This document shows positions 16,389 to 26,597 of a stretch of DNA of 62,078 nt, piece by piece. The translations under genes were made by a program, and so were the position numbers. Within the stretch, counting starts at the first letter, position 1; each line of letters begins with the position of its first letter. Under the pieces are notes generated by a model that did no database searches, was not told the DNA's origin, and was given only the letters and a program-made list of their open reading frames with translations. Origin of the DNA: Staphylococcus rostri. GTDB lineage: Bacteria; Bacillota; Bacilli; Staphylococcales; Staphylococcaceae. The stretch lies in NCBI RefSeq assembly GCF_002902145.1, contig NZ_PPRF01000015.1, positions 1-62,078 of the forward strand, read 5' to 3'.

Positions 16389-17624
16389 ATGTCATTAAGA
16401 GACGACGCATTACATATGCACTTAGAAAATCATGGAAAGCTCGCTGTTAGCCCTAAAGTGAAAGTAACAAACAAACAAGAACTGAGTTTAGCGTATTCAC
16501 CAGGTGTTGCTGAGCCTTGTAAAGATATTCATGAGCAACCAAGCAAAGTATATGATTACACGATGAAAAGTAATACAGTTGCGGTGATCTCTGATGGGAC
16601 TGCAGTGTTAGGACTTGGTAATATCGGTGCTGAAGCGAGTATTCCAGTAATGGAAGGTAAAGCAGTATTATTCAAAAGTTTTTCTGGTGTGGATGCGATG
16701 CCATTATCATTGGCGACGACAGACACAGAAGAAATTATTCGCACAGTTAAATTACTTGAACCAAATTTTGGTGGCGTCAATCTTGAAGATATCTCAGCAC
16801 CTCGCTGTTTTGAGATTGAAGAGCGTTTGAAAAAAGAAACAAAAATCCCAGTGTTTCATGACGATCAACATGGAACTGCAATCGTGACAATGGCGGGCCT
16901 TGTCAACGCATTACGTATTGTCGACAAAGACCTTGCAGATATTAAAGTTGTACTAAATGGTGCAGGTGCTGCTGGTATTGCGATTGTTAAGTTATTGTAC
17001 TCATATGGCGTGCGTAACATGATTATGTGTGACTCTCAAGGTGCTATTTATGAAGGACGTCCACATGGTATGAACGATACGAAAGAGACAGTCGCTAAAT
17101 GGACGAATAAAGATAAAATTGAAGGTAAGTTAGTCGATGTGATTAAGGATGCAGACGTATTTATCGGTGTTTCAGTTGCGAATGCATTGAGTGAAGAAAT
17201 GGTGCAATCAATGGCGGATGACCCGATTATTTTTGCGATGGCGAATCCGAACCCTGAGATTACACCTGACAAAGCGAAAGCGGCGGGTGCGAAAGTAATT
17301 GGTACAGGACGTTCTGATTTTCCAAACCAAATTAACAACGTGCTTGCATTCCCGGGTATTTTCCGTGGCGCGTTAGATGTCCGTGCAACGCATATTAATG
17401 AAAATATGAAGCGTGCGGCGGTTGAAGCGATTGCCAACTTGATTACGGATGAAGAACGCAATCCTGATTATGTGATTCCTGAACCATTTGACTATCGTGT
17501 TGCAGCATCTGTAGCAAGAGAAGTAGCACGTGCAGCGATGGAATCTGGTGTTGCGAGAATAGAAGTGGACCCTGAAGATGTTTATAATAAAACAATCGAA
17601 CTGTCAGAGTTAAAGAAAAACTAA
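16389..17624 (+). CDS. ytsJ: NAD(P)-dependent malic enzyme (YtsJ-like)
   Basis: Oxidative decarboxylation of malate to pyruvate, yielding NAD(P)H; 411 aa. It begins MSLRDDALHMHLENHGKL, has the malic-enzyme signature YSPGVAEPC near residue 40 and FHDDQHGTAIV near 160, and a Rossmann NAD(P) domain with LNGAGAAGIA near 195. The start is ATG 16389 after GGAGATGATAAAG; a longer open frame upstream starts outside any binding site. The location between dnaE and accDA matches ytsJ of Bacillus. It can supply NADPH and pyruvate next to fatty-acid genes. It is named maeB in some annotations. Confidence 0.93.
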   Translation: MSLRDDALHMHLENHGKLAVSPKVKVTNKQELSLAYSPGVAEPCKDIHEQPSKVYDYTMKSNTVAVISDGTAVLGLGNIGAEASIPVMEGKAVLFKSFSGVDAMPLSLATTDTEEIIRTVKLLEPNFGGVNLEDISAPRCFEIEERLKKETKIPVFHDDQHGTAIVTMAGLVNALRIVDKDLADIKVVLNGAGAAGIAIVKLLYSYGVRNMIMCDSQGAIYEGRPHGMNDTKETVAKWTNKDKIEGKLVDVIKDADVFIGVSVANALSEEMVQSMADDPIIFAMANPNPEITPDKAKAAGAKVIGTGRSDFPNQINNVLAFPGIFRGALDVRATHINENMKRAAVEAIANLITDEERNPDYVIPEPFDYRVAASVAREVARAAMESGVARIEVDPEDVYNKTIELSELKKN

Positions 17625-17715
17625 ACGCGTAACACATCAGCGCCTATGAAGATAAAATTTTAATAGCAAGTCATCGTGATTAATATGATTTCTGACGCTT
17701 GCTTGGAACGTACAG

Positions 17716-17762
17716 ACGAGTTGGGGTGCCATTTAAGAAAAAATGAGGCAGTCCCACCTCGT
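17716..17762 (+). promoter_or_regulatory. Long imperfect inverted repeat in the accD leader
   Basis: ACGAGTTGGGGTGCC and GGCAGTCCCACCTCGT can pair as a stem of about 14 bp with two interruptions around an A-rich loop. It lies about 30 bp before accD. There is no T tract, so it is not a simple terminator. It may be an RNA control element, or a remnant of the GGGAC/GTCCC repeat family. Confidence 0.4.
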
Positions 17763-17790
17763 TGAACGTGTCCTTTGTGGAGGTATTAAT

Positions 17791-18651
17791 ATGTTTAAAG
17801 ACTTTTTTAATCGTAATTCGAAAAAGAAAAAGTATGTAACGGTTCAAGATTCAAAGCAAAATGATGTCCCAGACGGTATTATGACCAAGTGTCCAAACTG
17901 TAAAAAAATTATGTACACAAAAGAACTAACAGAGAACTTAAATGTTTGTTTCAACTGTGACCATCATATTCAGCTCTCAGCATATGGACGAATTGAAGCC
18001 TTAGCGGATGCAGGCAGTTTTGAAGAGTTTGACCAAGGTATGACCTCTGCAAACCCATTAAACTTTCCGGGTTATGAAGAGAAAGTGGAAAAAGATCAAA
18101 CGAAAACTGGCATGAACGAAGCAATTGTAACCGGTGTTGCGAAATTGAACGGCATGCCATTTGGTATCGGCGTCATGGACCCTCGATTCCGCATGGGTAG
18201 TATGGGCTCTGTTGTCGGCGAAAAAATCTGTCGTATTGTTGATTATTGTACAGAACATAGATTGCCTTTCGTTCTGTTTACCGCATCAGGTGGTGCACGT
18301 ATGCAAGAGGGGATTATTTCGCTCATGCAAATGGCGAAAACTTCTGTGTCGCTTGAACGTCACTCCGAAGCAGGTCTGTTGTTTATTTCATACATGACGC
18401 ATCCAACAACAGGTGGCGTATCGGCAAGTTTTGCGTCTGTCGGTGATATTAACTTGGCAGAACCGAAAGCATTGATTGGCTTTGCGGGACGTCGTGTAAT
18501 TGAACAAACAATTAACGAGAAGTTGCCAGATGACTTCCAAACAGCCGAATTTTTATTAGCACATGGTCAGCTGGATAAAGTTGTACATCGCAGTGATATG
18601 AAAAGTACGCTTGCGACACTGTTCGATATGCATCGTGAGGTGGAAAAATAA
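17791..18651 (+). CDS. accD: Acetyl-CoA carboxylase carboxyltransferase, beta subunit
   Basis: Transfers the carboxyl group from carboxybiotin-BCCP to acetyl-CoA together with AccA, the first step of fatty-acid synthesis. 286 aa with an N-terminal Cys4 zinc ribbon (KCPNCKK ... CFNCDHH, about residues 32-54) and a crotonase-like core with GGARMQEG near 170. The start is ATG 17791 after GGAGGT; the 16 codons upstream lie across the leader hairpin. Its stop overlaps the accA start by one base. Confidence 0.96.
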   Translation: MFKDFFNRNSKKKKYVTVQDSKQNDVPDGIMTKCPNCKKIMYTKELTENLNVCFNCDHHIQLSAYGRIEALADAGSFEEFDQGMTSANPLNFPGYEEKVEKDQTKTGMNEAIVTGVAKLNGMPFGIGVMDPRFRMGSMGSVVGEKICRIVDYCTEHRLPFVLFTASGGARMQEGIISLMQMAKTSVSLERHSEAGLLFISYMTHPTTGGVSASFASVGDINLAEPKALIGFAGRRVIEQTINEKLPDDFQTAEFLLAHGQLDKVVHRSDMKSTLATLFDMHREVEK

Positions 18652-19595
18652 TGTTAGAATTTGAAAAGTCAATTGAAGCAATTAAGAAGAAAATTCAATC
18701 ATTAGAAGAAGCACAAGTGAAAAATGATGTCGATCTCACAGATGAAATTGAAATGTTAGAAGCGGCACTTGAAAATGAAAAGCAAAAAGTATATACATCA
18801 CTAAAATCATGGGATCGTGTGCAACTCGCACGTTTACCTGAACGCCCAACTGTGTTGGATTATATTCCATACATATTTGATGACTTTATTGAACTACACG
18901 GAGATAGAAGTTTCCGTGACGATCCATCTATGATTGGTGGTCTTGCATATTTAAATGGCACACCAGTAACGGTTATTGGACAACAACGTGGTAAAGATAC
19001 GAAAGATAATATTTACCGTAACTTTGGCATGGCGCATCCAGAAGGGTATCGTAAAGCGTTGCGATTGATGAAACAAGCAGAGAAGTTCCAACGACCAATC
19101 ATTACCTTTATTGATACGAAAGGGGCTTATCCGGGTAAAGCTGCTGAAGAACGAGGTCAAAGTGAATCGATTGCTAGAAACCTTGTTGAGATGGCTGCTT
19201 TGACAGTGCCAGTTATTGCGATTGTAATTGGTGAAGGCGGAAGTGGTGGTGCCTTAGGATTAGGTGTTGCCAACAGACTATTAATGCTTGAAAACAGTAC
19301 GTATTCTGTTATTTCTCCAGAAGGCGCAGCGGGTATTTTGTGGAAAGATAGCGCGTTAGCTAAAATTGCTGCAGAAACAATGAAGATTACAGCTTATGAT
19401 TTGTTAGAATTAAACATTGCAGATGAAGTAGTGAAAGAGCCACTAGGTGGTGCGCATCATGATGTGGAAATGCAAGCAAGTCGTATCAAAAAAGCCTTCA
19501 CGAAACATTTACAAGATTTCGTGAACATGGCGCCTGATGATATACGAGAAGATCGTTATCAAAAGTTTAGAAATATTGGTACGTATATTGAATAA
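18651..19595 (+). CDS. accA: Acetyl-CoA carboxylase carboxyltransferase, alpha subunit
   Basis: Partner of AccD in the carboxyltransferase heterotetramer, 314 aa, normal length. The N-terminal coiled-coil (about residues 1-45) and the FELHGDRSF-type motif ([15 protein letters not shown]) are seen. Oxyanion-loop glycines lie in [12 protein letters not shown] near 200. It overlaps accD by one base (TAATG), so the two are translationally coupled in equal amounts. A terminator follows directly. Confidence 0.97.
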   Translation: MLEFEKSIEAIKKKIQSLEEAQVKNDVDLTDEIEMLEAALENEKQKVYTSLKSWDRVQLARLPERPTVLDYIPYIFDDFIELHGDRSFRDDPSMIGGLAYLNGTPVTVIGQQRGKDTKDNIYRNFGMAHPEGYRKALRLMKQAEKFQRPIITFIDTKGAYPGKAAEERGQSESIARNLVEMAALTVPVIAIVIGEGGSGGALGLGVANRLLMLENSTYSVISPEGAAGILWKDSALAKIAAETMKITAYDLLELNIADEVVKEPLGGAHHDVEMQASRIKKAFTKHLQDFVNMAPDDIREDRYQKFRNIGTYIE

Positions 19596-19605
19596 TTGAT
19601 GCTGT

Positions 19606-19657
19606 GACCTTCCAGTTGTTGTATTGCTTAGACGATGTAACAATTGGAGGGTCTTTT
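19606..19657 (+). terminator. Terminator of accDA
   Basis: GACCTTCCAGTTGTT pairs with AACAATTGGAGGGTC, giving a stem of about 14 bp, followed by TTTT. Confidence 0.85.
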
Positions 19658-19678
19658 GTATGGGCGAAGATGAGTGAG

Positions 19679-19839
19679 TGGGGCAGGAATCTCATTTTTC
19701 TAAAAAGATTCCGGTGTCCCACCCCGCCAAGGCTAACTTGGCATGAAAAAAGCTTGTAAAAGCGTATTTTCATGCCAGCCAGTTACTGCCATATACATAA
19801 AATCTCAAGCTTCATTTGAATGTTTGTATTAATGTCCCA
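19679..19839 (-). repeat. Dispersed intergenic repeat, copy C (inverted)
   Basis: On the minus strand it reads GGGACATTAATACAAACATT, then TATGGCAGTAACTGGCTGG, a hairpin around a T run, and GGAATC...GATTCC before TGCCCCA. It is nearly the same as copy D throughout. A decayed partial copy (CAGCTATTGCC-TATACATAAAG) follows at 19851-19893. Confidence 0.75.
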
Positions 19840-20030
19840 GTCACATCAATCAGCTATTGCCTATACATAAAGAATCAAAATTAAATGTCTCAAACCCACG
19901 ACATTTTGGATGTTCATTTCAACGAATCTCAGTGCTTTGTCATCAATTTTCTGTACCCTAAAAGCGTCTTTTTATACTGTGTTTTTGAGCAAGTTGTGTG
20001 GTTTCGTGTCAAATTTATGAAATAATCATT

Positions 20031-20045
20031 TTAAACCGTTTTCAT
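20031..20045 (-). promoter_or_regulatory. CcpA cre-like site upstream of pfkA
   Basis: On the minus strand ATGAAAACGGTTTAA fits the cre pattern WTGNAANCGNWNNCW with one mismatch. It is about 90 bp before pfkA. No -35/-10 pair is clear, so activation or repression cannot be told. The rest of 19840-20131 shows no gene. Confidence 0.4.
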
Positions 20046-20116
20046 TTTTTTGATACCAGAATATTAATGGAATGCACAAATGATTTGTGTTATTTTTAAC
20101 TTAAGAATTTAGCTAG

Positions 20117-21103
<987 letters not shown>

Positions 21104-21120
21104 CCTAGGAGGCTTTCTCA

Positions 21121-22881
21121 ATGAAAAAGACAAAAATTGTATGTACGATTGGCCCAGCATCTGAATCTGAAGAGATGTTAGAAAAATTAATGATGGCGGG
21201 TATGAACGTTGCGCGTTTAAACTTCTCTCACGGTTCACATGAAGAACACGCGGCACGTATTGCGACAATTCGTAAAGTCGCAACAAAATTAAATAAAAAC
21301 ATCGGTATCTTACTTGATACAAAAGGACCAGAAATTCGTACACATGACATGAAAAATGGCTTAATCATGTTACAAAAAGGTTCAGACGTCACAGTAAGCA
21401 TGACTGAAGTAGAAGGTACTGAAGATAAGTTCTCAGTAACATATCCACAATTAATCGATGATATTGAAATCGGTTCTTACATTTTATTAGATGACGGTTT
21501 AGTAGAACTTGAAGTTAAAGCAATTGATAAAGCTGCCGGTGAAGTTCACTGTAAAGTATTAAACACTGGTGAATTAAAAAATAAAAAAGGTGTTAACTTA
21601 CCAGGTGTGAGCGTTAACTTACCAGGTATCACTGAAAAAGACGCAGCAGACATTCGTTTTGGTATTGAACAAGGCGTGGACTTTATTGCGGCAAGTTTCG
21701 TACGTCGTGCAAGCGATGTTTTAGAAATCCGTCGCATCTTAGAGGATGAAAAGAATGACAACATTACAATCATTCCTAAGATCGAAAACCAAGAAGGTAT
21801 CGACAATATTGATGAAATTTTAGAAGTATCTGACGGTTTAATGATCGCACGTGGTGACATGGGTGTTGAAATTCCACCTGAAGCGGTACCAGTTGTACAA
21901 AAAGATTTAATCCGTAAATGTAACAAACTTGGAAAACCAGTTATTACAGCGACACAAATGTTAGATTCTATGCAACGTAACCCACGTGCAACACGTGCGG
22001 AAGCATCAGACGTTGCTAATGCGATTTACGACGGTACAGATGCAGTTATGTTATCTGGTGAAACGGCAGCAGGGGCTTACCCAGAAGAAGCTGTTATTGC
22101 AATGAATAATATCGCACTTGCAGCTGAACAAGCACAAGATTACAAAAAATTATTATCTGACCGTACGAAACTTGTTGAAACATCATTAGTGAATGCGATT
22201 GGTGTATCAACAGCGCATACAGCATTGAACTTAAACGTAAAAGCGATTGTTGCTGCGACGGAAAGTGGTAATACAGCACGTACGATTTCTAAATATCGTC
22301 CAAAATCTGATATTATTGCAGTTACGCCAAAAGCCACAACAGCAAGACAATGTACATTAATCTGGGGTGTATATCCTGTCATCCGTGAAGGTATCTACTC
22401 AACTGATGAGTTGTTAAACAATGCAGTTGCAACAGCAGTTGACACTGGTCGTGTTGTTAACGGTGACTTAATCATCATCACAGCGGGTGTGCCAACAGGT
22501 GAAACAGGTACGACAAACTTAATGAAACTTCACTTGATTGGTGAAGATGTTGCTAGCGGTCAAGGTATCGGACGTACATCAGCAGTAGGTCGTACAGTAG
22601 TTGTCCAAGATGCGAAAGAATTAGCTGGTAAAAATCTTGAAGGCGTTGTTATCGTTACACCATCAGTAGACGATGCAATGGTACCTTACCTAGATAAAGC
22701 TGTTGCCTTAGTTACTGAAGAAGGTGGCTTAACTTCACCAAGTGCCATCATTGGTCTTGAAAAAGGTATTCCAACAGTTGTTGGTGTTGAAAATGTTACA
22801 TCAGCAATTCCAGATGGTATCCTTGTTACTGTTGACGCAGCACAAGGTAAAGTATTTGAAGGCTATGCGAACGTACTATAA
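21121..22881 (+). CDS. pyk: Pyruvate kinase with C-terminal PEP-utilizer domain
   Basis: Converts PEP and ADP to pyruvate and ATP. 586 aa, about 110 longer than E. coli PykF. The extra C-terminal part (residues about 475-586, [18 protein letters not shown]...) is the PEP-utilizer-like swivel domain typical of Bacillus and Staphylococcus. Core motifs are RLNFSHG (near 32), [10 protein letters not shown] (near 62), the catalytic-Lys loop [10 protein letters not shown] and [16 protein letters not shown] precedes the ATG. Confidence 0.98.
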   Translation: MKKTKIVCTIGPASESEEMLEKLMMAGMNVARLNFSHGSHEEHAARIATIRKVATKLNKNIGILLDTKGPEIRTHDMKNGLIMLQKGSDVTVSMTEVEGTEDKFSVTYPQLIDDIEIGSYILLDDGLVELEVKAIDKAAGEVHCKVLNTGELKNKKGVNLPGVSVNLPGITEKDAADIRFGIEQGVDFIAASFVRRASDVLEIRRILEDEKNDNITIIPKIENQEGIDNIDEILEVSDGLMIARGDMGVEIPPEAVPVVQKDLIRKCNKLGKPVITATQMLDSMQRNPRATRAEASDVANAIYDGTDAVMLSGETAAGAYPEEAVIAMNNIALAAEQAQDYKKLLSDRTKLVETSLVNAIGVSTAHTALNLNVKAIVAATESGNTARTISKYRPKSDIIAVTPKATTARQCTLIWGVYPVIREGIYSTDELLNNAVATAVDTGRVVNGDLIIITAGVPTGETGTTNLMKLHLIGEDVASGQGIGRTSAVGRTVVVQDAKELAGKNLEGVVIVTPSVDDAMVPYLDKAVALVTEEGGLTSPSAIIGLEKGIPTVVGVENVTSAIPDGILVTVDAAQGKVFEGYANVL

Positions 22882-22900
22882 TCTTTAAATTATAAATAGA

Positions 22901-22944
22901 GTGGTTGTAAAATCTTAATTTCAGGTTTTACAGCCGCTTTTTTT
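22901..22944 (+). terminator. Terminator of pfkA-pyk
   Basis: GTGGTTGTAAAATC pairs with GGTTTTACAGCCGC, followed by seven T. Confidence 0.92.
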
Positions 22945-23190
22945 GTTTAGGGGGAGTTAGGGAGGTTAACGTAAAGGTATGTTATAGTGTGGATATATAC
23001 ACAGACAATATCAATAAGTTGTCATCACAATTATTTATGGTGTATGATAAATAAATGAAAAGGCATACATTATGTAATGGCACACGATATGAAAATAATA
23101 AGAAAACGTGCTGTCATCGCATTCACGACTCTAATGAAGCGTATTGCATACAATATTGTTTGATAATTCTGATTTTACGGTGTTCTTAAA
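22945..23190. other. Gene-free stretch before the citZ promoter
   Basis: No convincing gene. A near-palindrome TGTGGATATATACACA lies at 22988-23003, overlapping a TATAGT hexamer (22983-22988), and resembles an operator or an isolated promoter. A 28-codon open frame (23077-23163) lacks a usable ribosome-binding site. Confidence 0.4.
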
Positions 23191-23193
23191 ATG

Positions 23194-23243
23194 TTCACAA
23201 ATTCGATGGAATTAGTTATAATACAAGTATGAAAGCCGTTACA
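23194..23243 (+). promoter_or_regulatory. citZ promoter with overlapping cre-like site
   Basis: The -35 TTCACA (23194-23199), 17 bp spacing and -10 TATAAT (23217-23222) form a strong promoter. ATGAAAGCCGTTACA (23229-23243) at the expected start point matches the CcpA cre pattern except at the central G. Catabolite repression of citZ by CcpA is established in Bacillus; here it is inferred from the site. Confidence 0.65.
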
Positions 23244-23276
23244 TTAGAGCGAATATAAAGTAAAGGGGAAATTACT

Positions 23277-24395
23277 ATGGCAGAATTAATGAGAGGTTTA
23301 GAAGGGGTTATCGCAGCCGAAACAAAGATTAGTTCCATCATTGATAGCCAGTTAACATATGCGGGTTACGATATTGATGATTTAACTGAAAATGCACAAT
23401 TTGAAGAAGTTGTGTTCTTATTATGGAACTATCGTTTGCCAAATGAAGAAGAGCTTAAAACGCTTAAAGAAAAATTATATAATTATATGACGCTCAGCCC
23501 ACGAATGTACAGTCACTTTGAAGAATATACAACTGACAAAGTACATCCAATGACTGCATTACGTACATCAGTGTCTTACTTGGCACACTTTGATGATGAT
23601 GCAGATGAAAACGACGAAGAAGCGATGAGAGAACGTGCAATTCGTATTCAAGCGAAAATCGCATCATTAGTAACGTCATTTGCACGTGTACGTCAAGGTA
23701 AGCAACCAGTTAAGCCTGATCCATCTTTAAGCTATGCAGCGAACTTCTTATACATGCTACGTGGTGAAAAACCAACTGATGTTGAAGTGGAAGGCTTTAA
23801 CAAGGCGTTAATTTTACATGCTGACCATGAATTGAACGCATCTGCATTCACAGCACGTTGTACGGTATCTTCTTTATCAGATATGTATTCTGGTATCGCA
23901 GCAGCTGTTGGTTCATTAAAAGGACCTTTACATGGTGGTGCGAATGAACAAGTAATGCGCATGTTATTTGAAATTGGTTCTATCGACAAAGTAGATGCAT
24001 ACTTAGAGAATGCATTTGCGAATAAACAAAAAGTAATGGGCTTTGGTCACCGTGTGTATAAAAATGGCGACCCACGTGCCAAATACTTGAAAGAAATGAG
24101 CCGTAAGATTACTGAAGAAACAGGTCAAAAAGAACTCTTTGAAATGTCTGTGAAAATCGCTGACATTATTAAAGAAGAAAAAGGGCTTTTACCAAACGTT
24201 GACTTCTATAGTGCAACTGTATATCACAGTATGGGCATCGAACATGACTTGTTCACACCAATTTTCGCAGTAAGTCGTACTGCAGGTTGGACTGCACACA
24301 TCTTAGAACAATTAGCGAACAACCGTATTATTCGTCCTCGTGCGAATTACATTGGTGAAACAAATCGTAAATACGAGCCAATCGAAGCACGCTAG
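23277..24395 (+). CDS. citZ: Citrate synthase
   Basis: Condenses acetyl-CoA and oxaloacetate to citrate, the entry step of the TCA cycle. 372 aa, the short Gram-positive type without the N-terminal extension of E. coli GltA. The active-site His are in ILHADHE and GPLHGGANE, and the third motif is GFGHRVYKNGDPRA with catalytic Asp near DVDFYSATVY (here NVDFYSATVY). AAAGGGG precedes the ATG. It is followed 48 bp later by icd, forming citZ-icd. Confidence 0.97.
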   Translation: MAELMRGLEGVIAAETKISSIIDSQLTYAGYDIDDLTENAQFEEVVFLLWNYRLPNEEELKTLKEKLYNYMTLSPRMYSHFEEYTTDKVHPMTALRTSVSYLAHFDDDADENDEEAMRERAIRIQAKIASLVTSFARVRQGKQPVKPDPSLSYAANFLYMLRGEKPTDVEVEGFNKALILHADHELNASAFTARCTVSSLSDMYSGIAAAVGSLKGPLHGGANEQVMRMLFEIGSIDKVDAYLENAFANKQKVMGFGHRVYKNGDPRAKYLKEMSRKITEETGQKELFEMSVKIADIIKEEKGLLPNVDFYSATVYHSMGIEHDLFTPIFAVSRTAGWTAHILEQLANNRIIRPRANYIGETNRKYEPIEAR

Positions 24396-24443
24396 AATAT
24401 TTTCAGATTAATATTTAAACTACTTTTTGGAGGTTATTTAACA

Positions 24444-25706
24444 ATGAGTGAAAAAATCGTTAAAACGGACAATGGATTACAAGTACCTGATCAACCTATT
24501 ATCCCATTTATTATTGGTGACGGTATTGGACCAGATATTTGGCAAGCAGCAAGCCGTGTAATTAACGAAGCGGTAAAAAAAGCCTATGATGGCAAGAAAG
24601 AGATTGCTTGGAAAGAAGTTTTAGCAGGTCAAAAAGCATTTGATGAAACTGGCGAATGGTTACCAGCTGAAACATTAGACACAATTAAAGAATATCTTAT
24701 TGCAATTAAAGGGCCATTAACTACACCAATCGGTGGCGGTATTCGTTCACTAAACGTAGCATTACGTCAAGAGTTAGACTTGTTCACATGCTTACGTCCA
24801 GTACGTTGGTTCCAAGGTGTTCCATCTCCTGTTAAACGTCCAGAAGATACGGATATGGTTATCTTCCGTGAAAATACTGAAGATATTTATGCGGGTATCG
24901 AGTTCAAAGAAGGTTCAGAAGAGGTTAAGAAAGTAATCGACTTCTTACAAAATGAAATGGGTGCGAAAAATATCCGCTTCCCAGAATCTTCAGGTATTGG
25001 TATCAAACCAGTATCTAAAGAAGGTACTGAGCGTTTAGTACGCGCTGCAATTCAATACGCTTTAGATAATAACCGCAAATCTGTAACACTTGTTCATAAA
25101 GGTAACATTATGAAGTTTACAGAAGGTGCATTCAAACAATGGGGTTATGACTTAGCTGAAGCAGAATTCGGTGATAAAGTCTTCACATGGCAACAATATG
25201 ATCGTCTTGTTGAAGCAGAAGGTAAAGATGCTGCAAACGCTGCACAAGAACAAGCTGAAAAAGACGGTAAGATTATTATCAAAGATTCTATTGCAGACAT
25301 CTTCTTACAACAAATCTTAACTCGTCCAGCTGAACATGATGTGGTTGCGACAATGAACTTAAATGGTGACTACATTTCAGATGCATTGGCTGCACAAGTT
25401 GGTGGTATTGGTATCGCACCAGGTGCTAACATCAACTATGAAACAGGTCACGCAATTTTCGAAGCAACACACGGTACAGCACCAAAATATGCAGGCTTAA
25501 ACAAAGTAAATCCATCATCAGTCTTATTATCTGGTGTGTTAATGTTAGAACATTTAGGTTGGCAAGAAGCAGCAGACTTAATTACAGCTTCAGTTGAAAA
25601 GACAATTGCTTCTAAAGTTGTAACTTATGACTTTGCACGCTTAATGGACGGTGCAACTGAAGTTTCTACATCAGAATTTGCTGATGAATTAATTAAAAAT
25701 TTATAA
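24444..25706 (+). CDS. icd: Isocitrate dehydrogenase (NADP-dependent)
   Basis: Oxidative decarboxylation of isocitrate to 2-oxoglutarate; 420 aa, as for B. subtilis Icd (423). It has the phosphate-binding loop [15 protein letters not shown] (near residue 95-110), [15 protein letters not shown], the catalytic Lys region [12 protein letters not shown] and the coenzyme loop [14 protein letters not shown] lies before the ATG. Co-transcribed with citZ, so under the same promoter and cre. Confidence 0.97.
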   Translation: MSEKIVKTDNGLQVPDQPIIPFIIGDGIGPDIWQAASRVINEAVKKAYDGKKEIAWKEVLAGQKAFDETGEWLPAETLDTIKEYLIAIKGPLTTPIGGGIRSLNVALRQELDLFTCLRPVRWFQGVPSPVKRPEDTDMVIFRENTEDIYAGIEFKEGSEEVKKVIDFLQNEMGAKNIRFPESSGIGIKPVSKEGTERLVRAAIQYALDNNRKSVTLVHKGNIMKFTEGAFKQWGYDLAEAEFGDKVFTWQQYDRLVEAEGKDAANAAQEQAEKDGKIIIKDSIADIFLQQILTRPAEHDVVATMNLNGDYISDALAAQVGGIGIAPGANINYETGHAIFEATHGTAPKYAGLNKVNPSSVLLSGVLMLEHLGWQEAADLITASVEKTIASKVVTYDFARLMDGATEVSTSEFADELIKNL

Positions 25707-25757
25707 TCAGTAGTGTGTCGCAGTCTCTACGCTGCGCAACGTATTGATTGATCATAC

Positions 25758-25792
25758 AAGGGTTAGGCATTGATGTGTCTAGCCCTTTTTTA
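25758..25792 (+). terminator. Terminator of citZ-icd
   Basis: AAGGGTTAGGCA pairs with TGTCTAGCCCTT around a short loop and is followed by T residues. Confidence 0.9.
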
Positions 25793-25799
25793 TTGGTTC

Positions 25800-25868
25800 T
25801 TAAAGAATGTTAAGTTCATATTAAATTGTTGTAAAGTAACAAAATGTATGGATATTTTAAGTTATAAT
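25800..25868 (+). promoter_or_regulatory. phoPR promoter region with PhoP-box-like repeats
   Basis: TTAAAG (25800), TTAAGT (25810) and TTAAAT (25821) recur every 10-11 bp, one helical turn, as PhoP-binding direct repeats do. A TATAAT (25863-25868) follows, about 30 bp before phoP. The hexamers match the known TTAACA-type box only loosely, so autoregulation is a guess. Confidence 0.4.
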
Positions 25869-25898
25869 AACGTTAAATAAACTGGGAGGTACGCACAG

Positions 25899-26597
25899 AT
25901 GGTTCAAAAAGTACTCGTTGTGGATGACGAACATTCAATTGTTACATTATTAAAATATAACCTAGAACAAGCGGGTTATCATATTGATGTCGCACAAGAC
26001 GGTGAAGAAGCATTAGCAAAAGTCGATGAAGTCAAACCTGATATCGTCGTGCTCGACTTAATGTTGCCGAAGAAAGATGGCATTGAAGTGTGTAAAACAA
26101 TTCGTGCAAACAAAAATTCTGTACCTATTTTAATGCTAACTGCAAAAGATGATGCATTTGATCGTGTATTAGGTTTAGAGCTTGGTGCTGATGACTATAT
26201 GACAAAGCCTTTTTCGCCTCGAGAAGTCGTAGCACGTGTAAAAGCAATTTTACGTCGTGTCACATCTGCTGAATGGCAAGATGATACAGAAGAAGACATT
26301 CAAATTGGCGCATTGCGTATTCGTCCAGACTTTTTTGAAGTGTATCGTGATGGAGAGTTAGTCGAATTGACACCGAAAGAGTTTGAACTGCTATTGTATT
26401 TAATTGAACGACAAGGGCGTGTCATTACGCGTGAACATATGTTGAACTCTGTATGGAATTATGAATTTGCGGGAGATTCCCGAATAGTGGACGTGCATAT
26501 TAGTCATTTACGTGAAAAGCTTGAAGAAAATCCGAAAAAGCCACAACTCATTAAAACAGTTCGCGGACTCGGTTATAAATTGGAGCGACCTAAATAA
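25899..26597 (+). CDS. phoP: Response regulator PhoP (OmpR family)
   Basis: DNA-binding regulator of the phosphate-starvation response, 232 aa. The receiver domain (1-120) has acidic pocket DDEH, phospho-acceptor D53 (VVLDLMLP), Thr in LMLTAKD and Lys in YMTKPF. The C-terminal winged helix (135-230) has ELTPKEFELLLYL and VDVHISHLREKLE. GGGAGGT precedes the ATG. The stop codon touches the phoR ATG. The pair next to icd and polA matches phoPR of other staphylococci. Confidence 0.93.
   Translation: MVQKVLVVDDEHSIVTLLKYNLEQAGYHIDVAQDGEEALAKVDEVKPDIVVLDLMLPKKDGIEVCKTIRANKNSVPILMLTAKDDAFDRVLGLELGADDYMTKPFSPREVVARVKAILRRVTSAEWQDDTEEDIQIGALRIRPDFFEVYRDGELVELTPKEFELLLYLIERQGRVITREHMLNSVWNYEFAGDSRIVDVHISHLREKLEENPKKPQLIKTVRGLGYKLERPK

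Noticed and set aside
23077-23163. 28-codon basic open frame (MAHDMKIIRKRAVIAF...) before citZ
   Set aside because: No ribosome-binding site at workable spacing; length expected by chance in a gap of this size.
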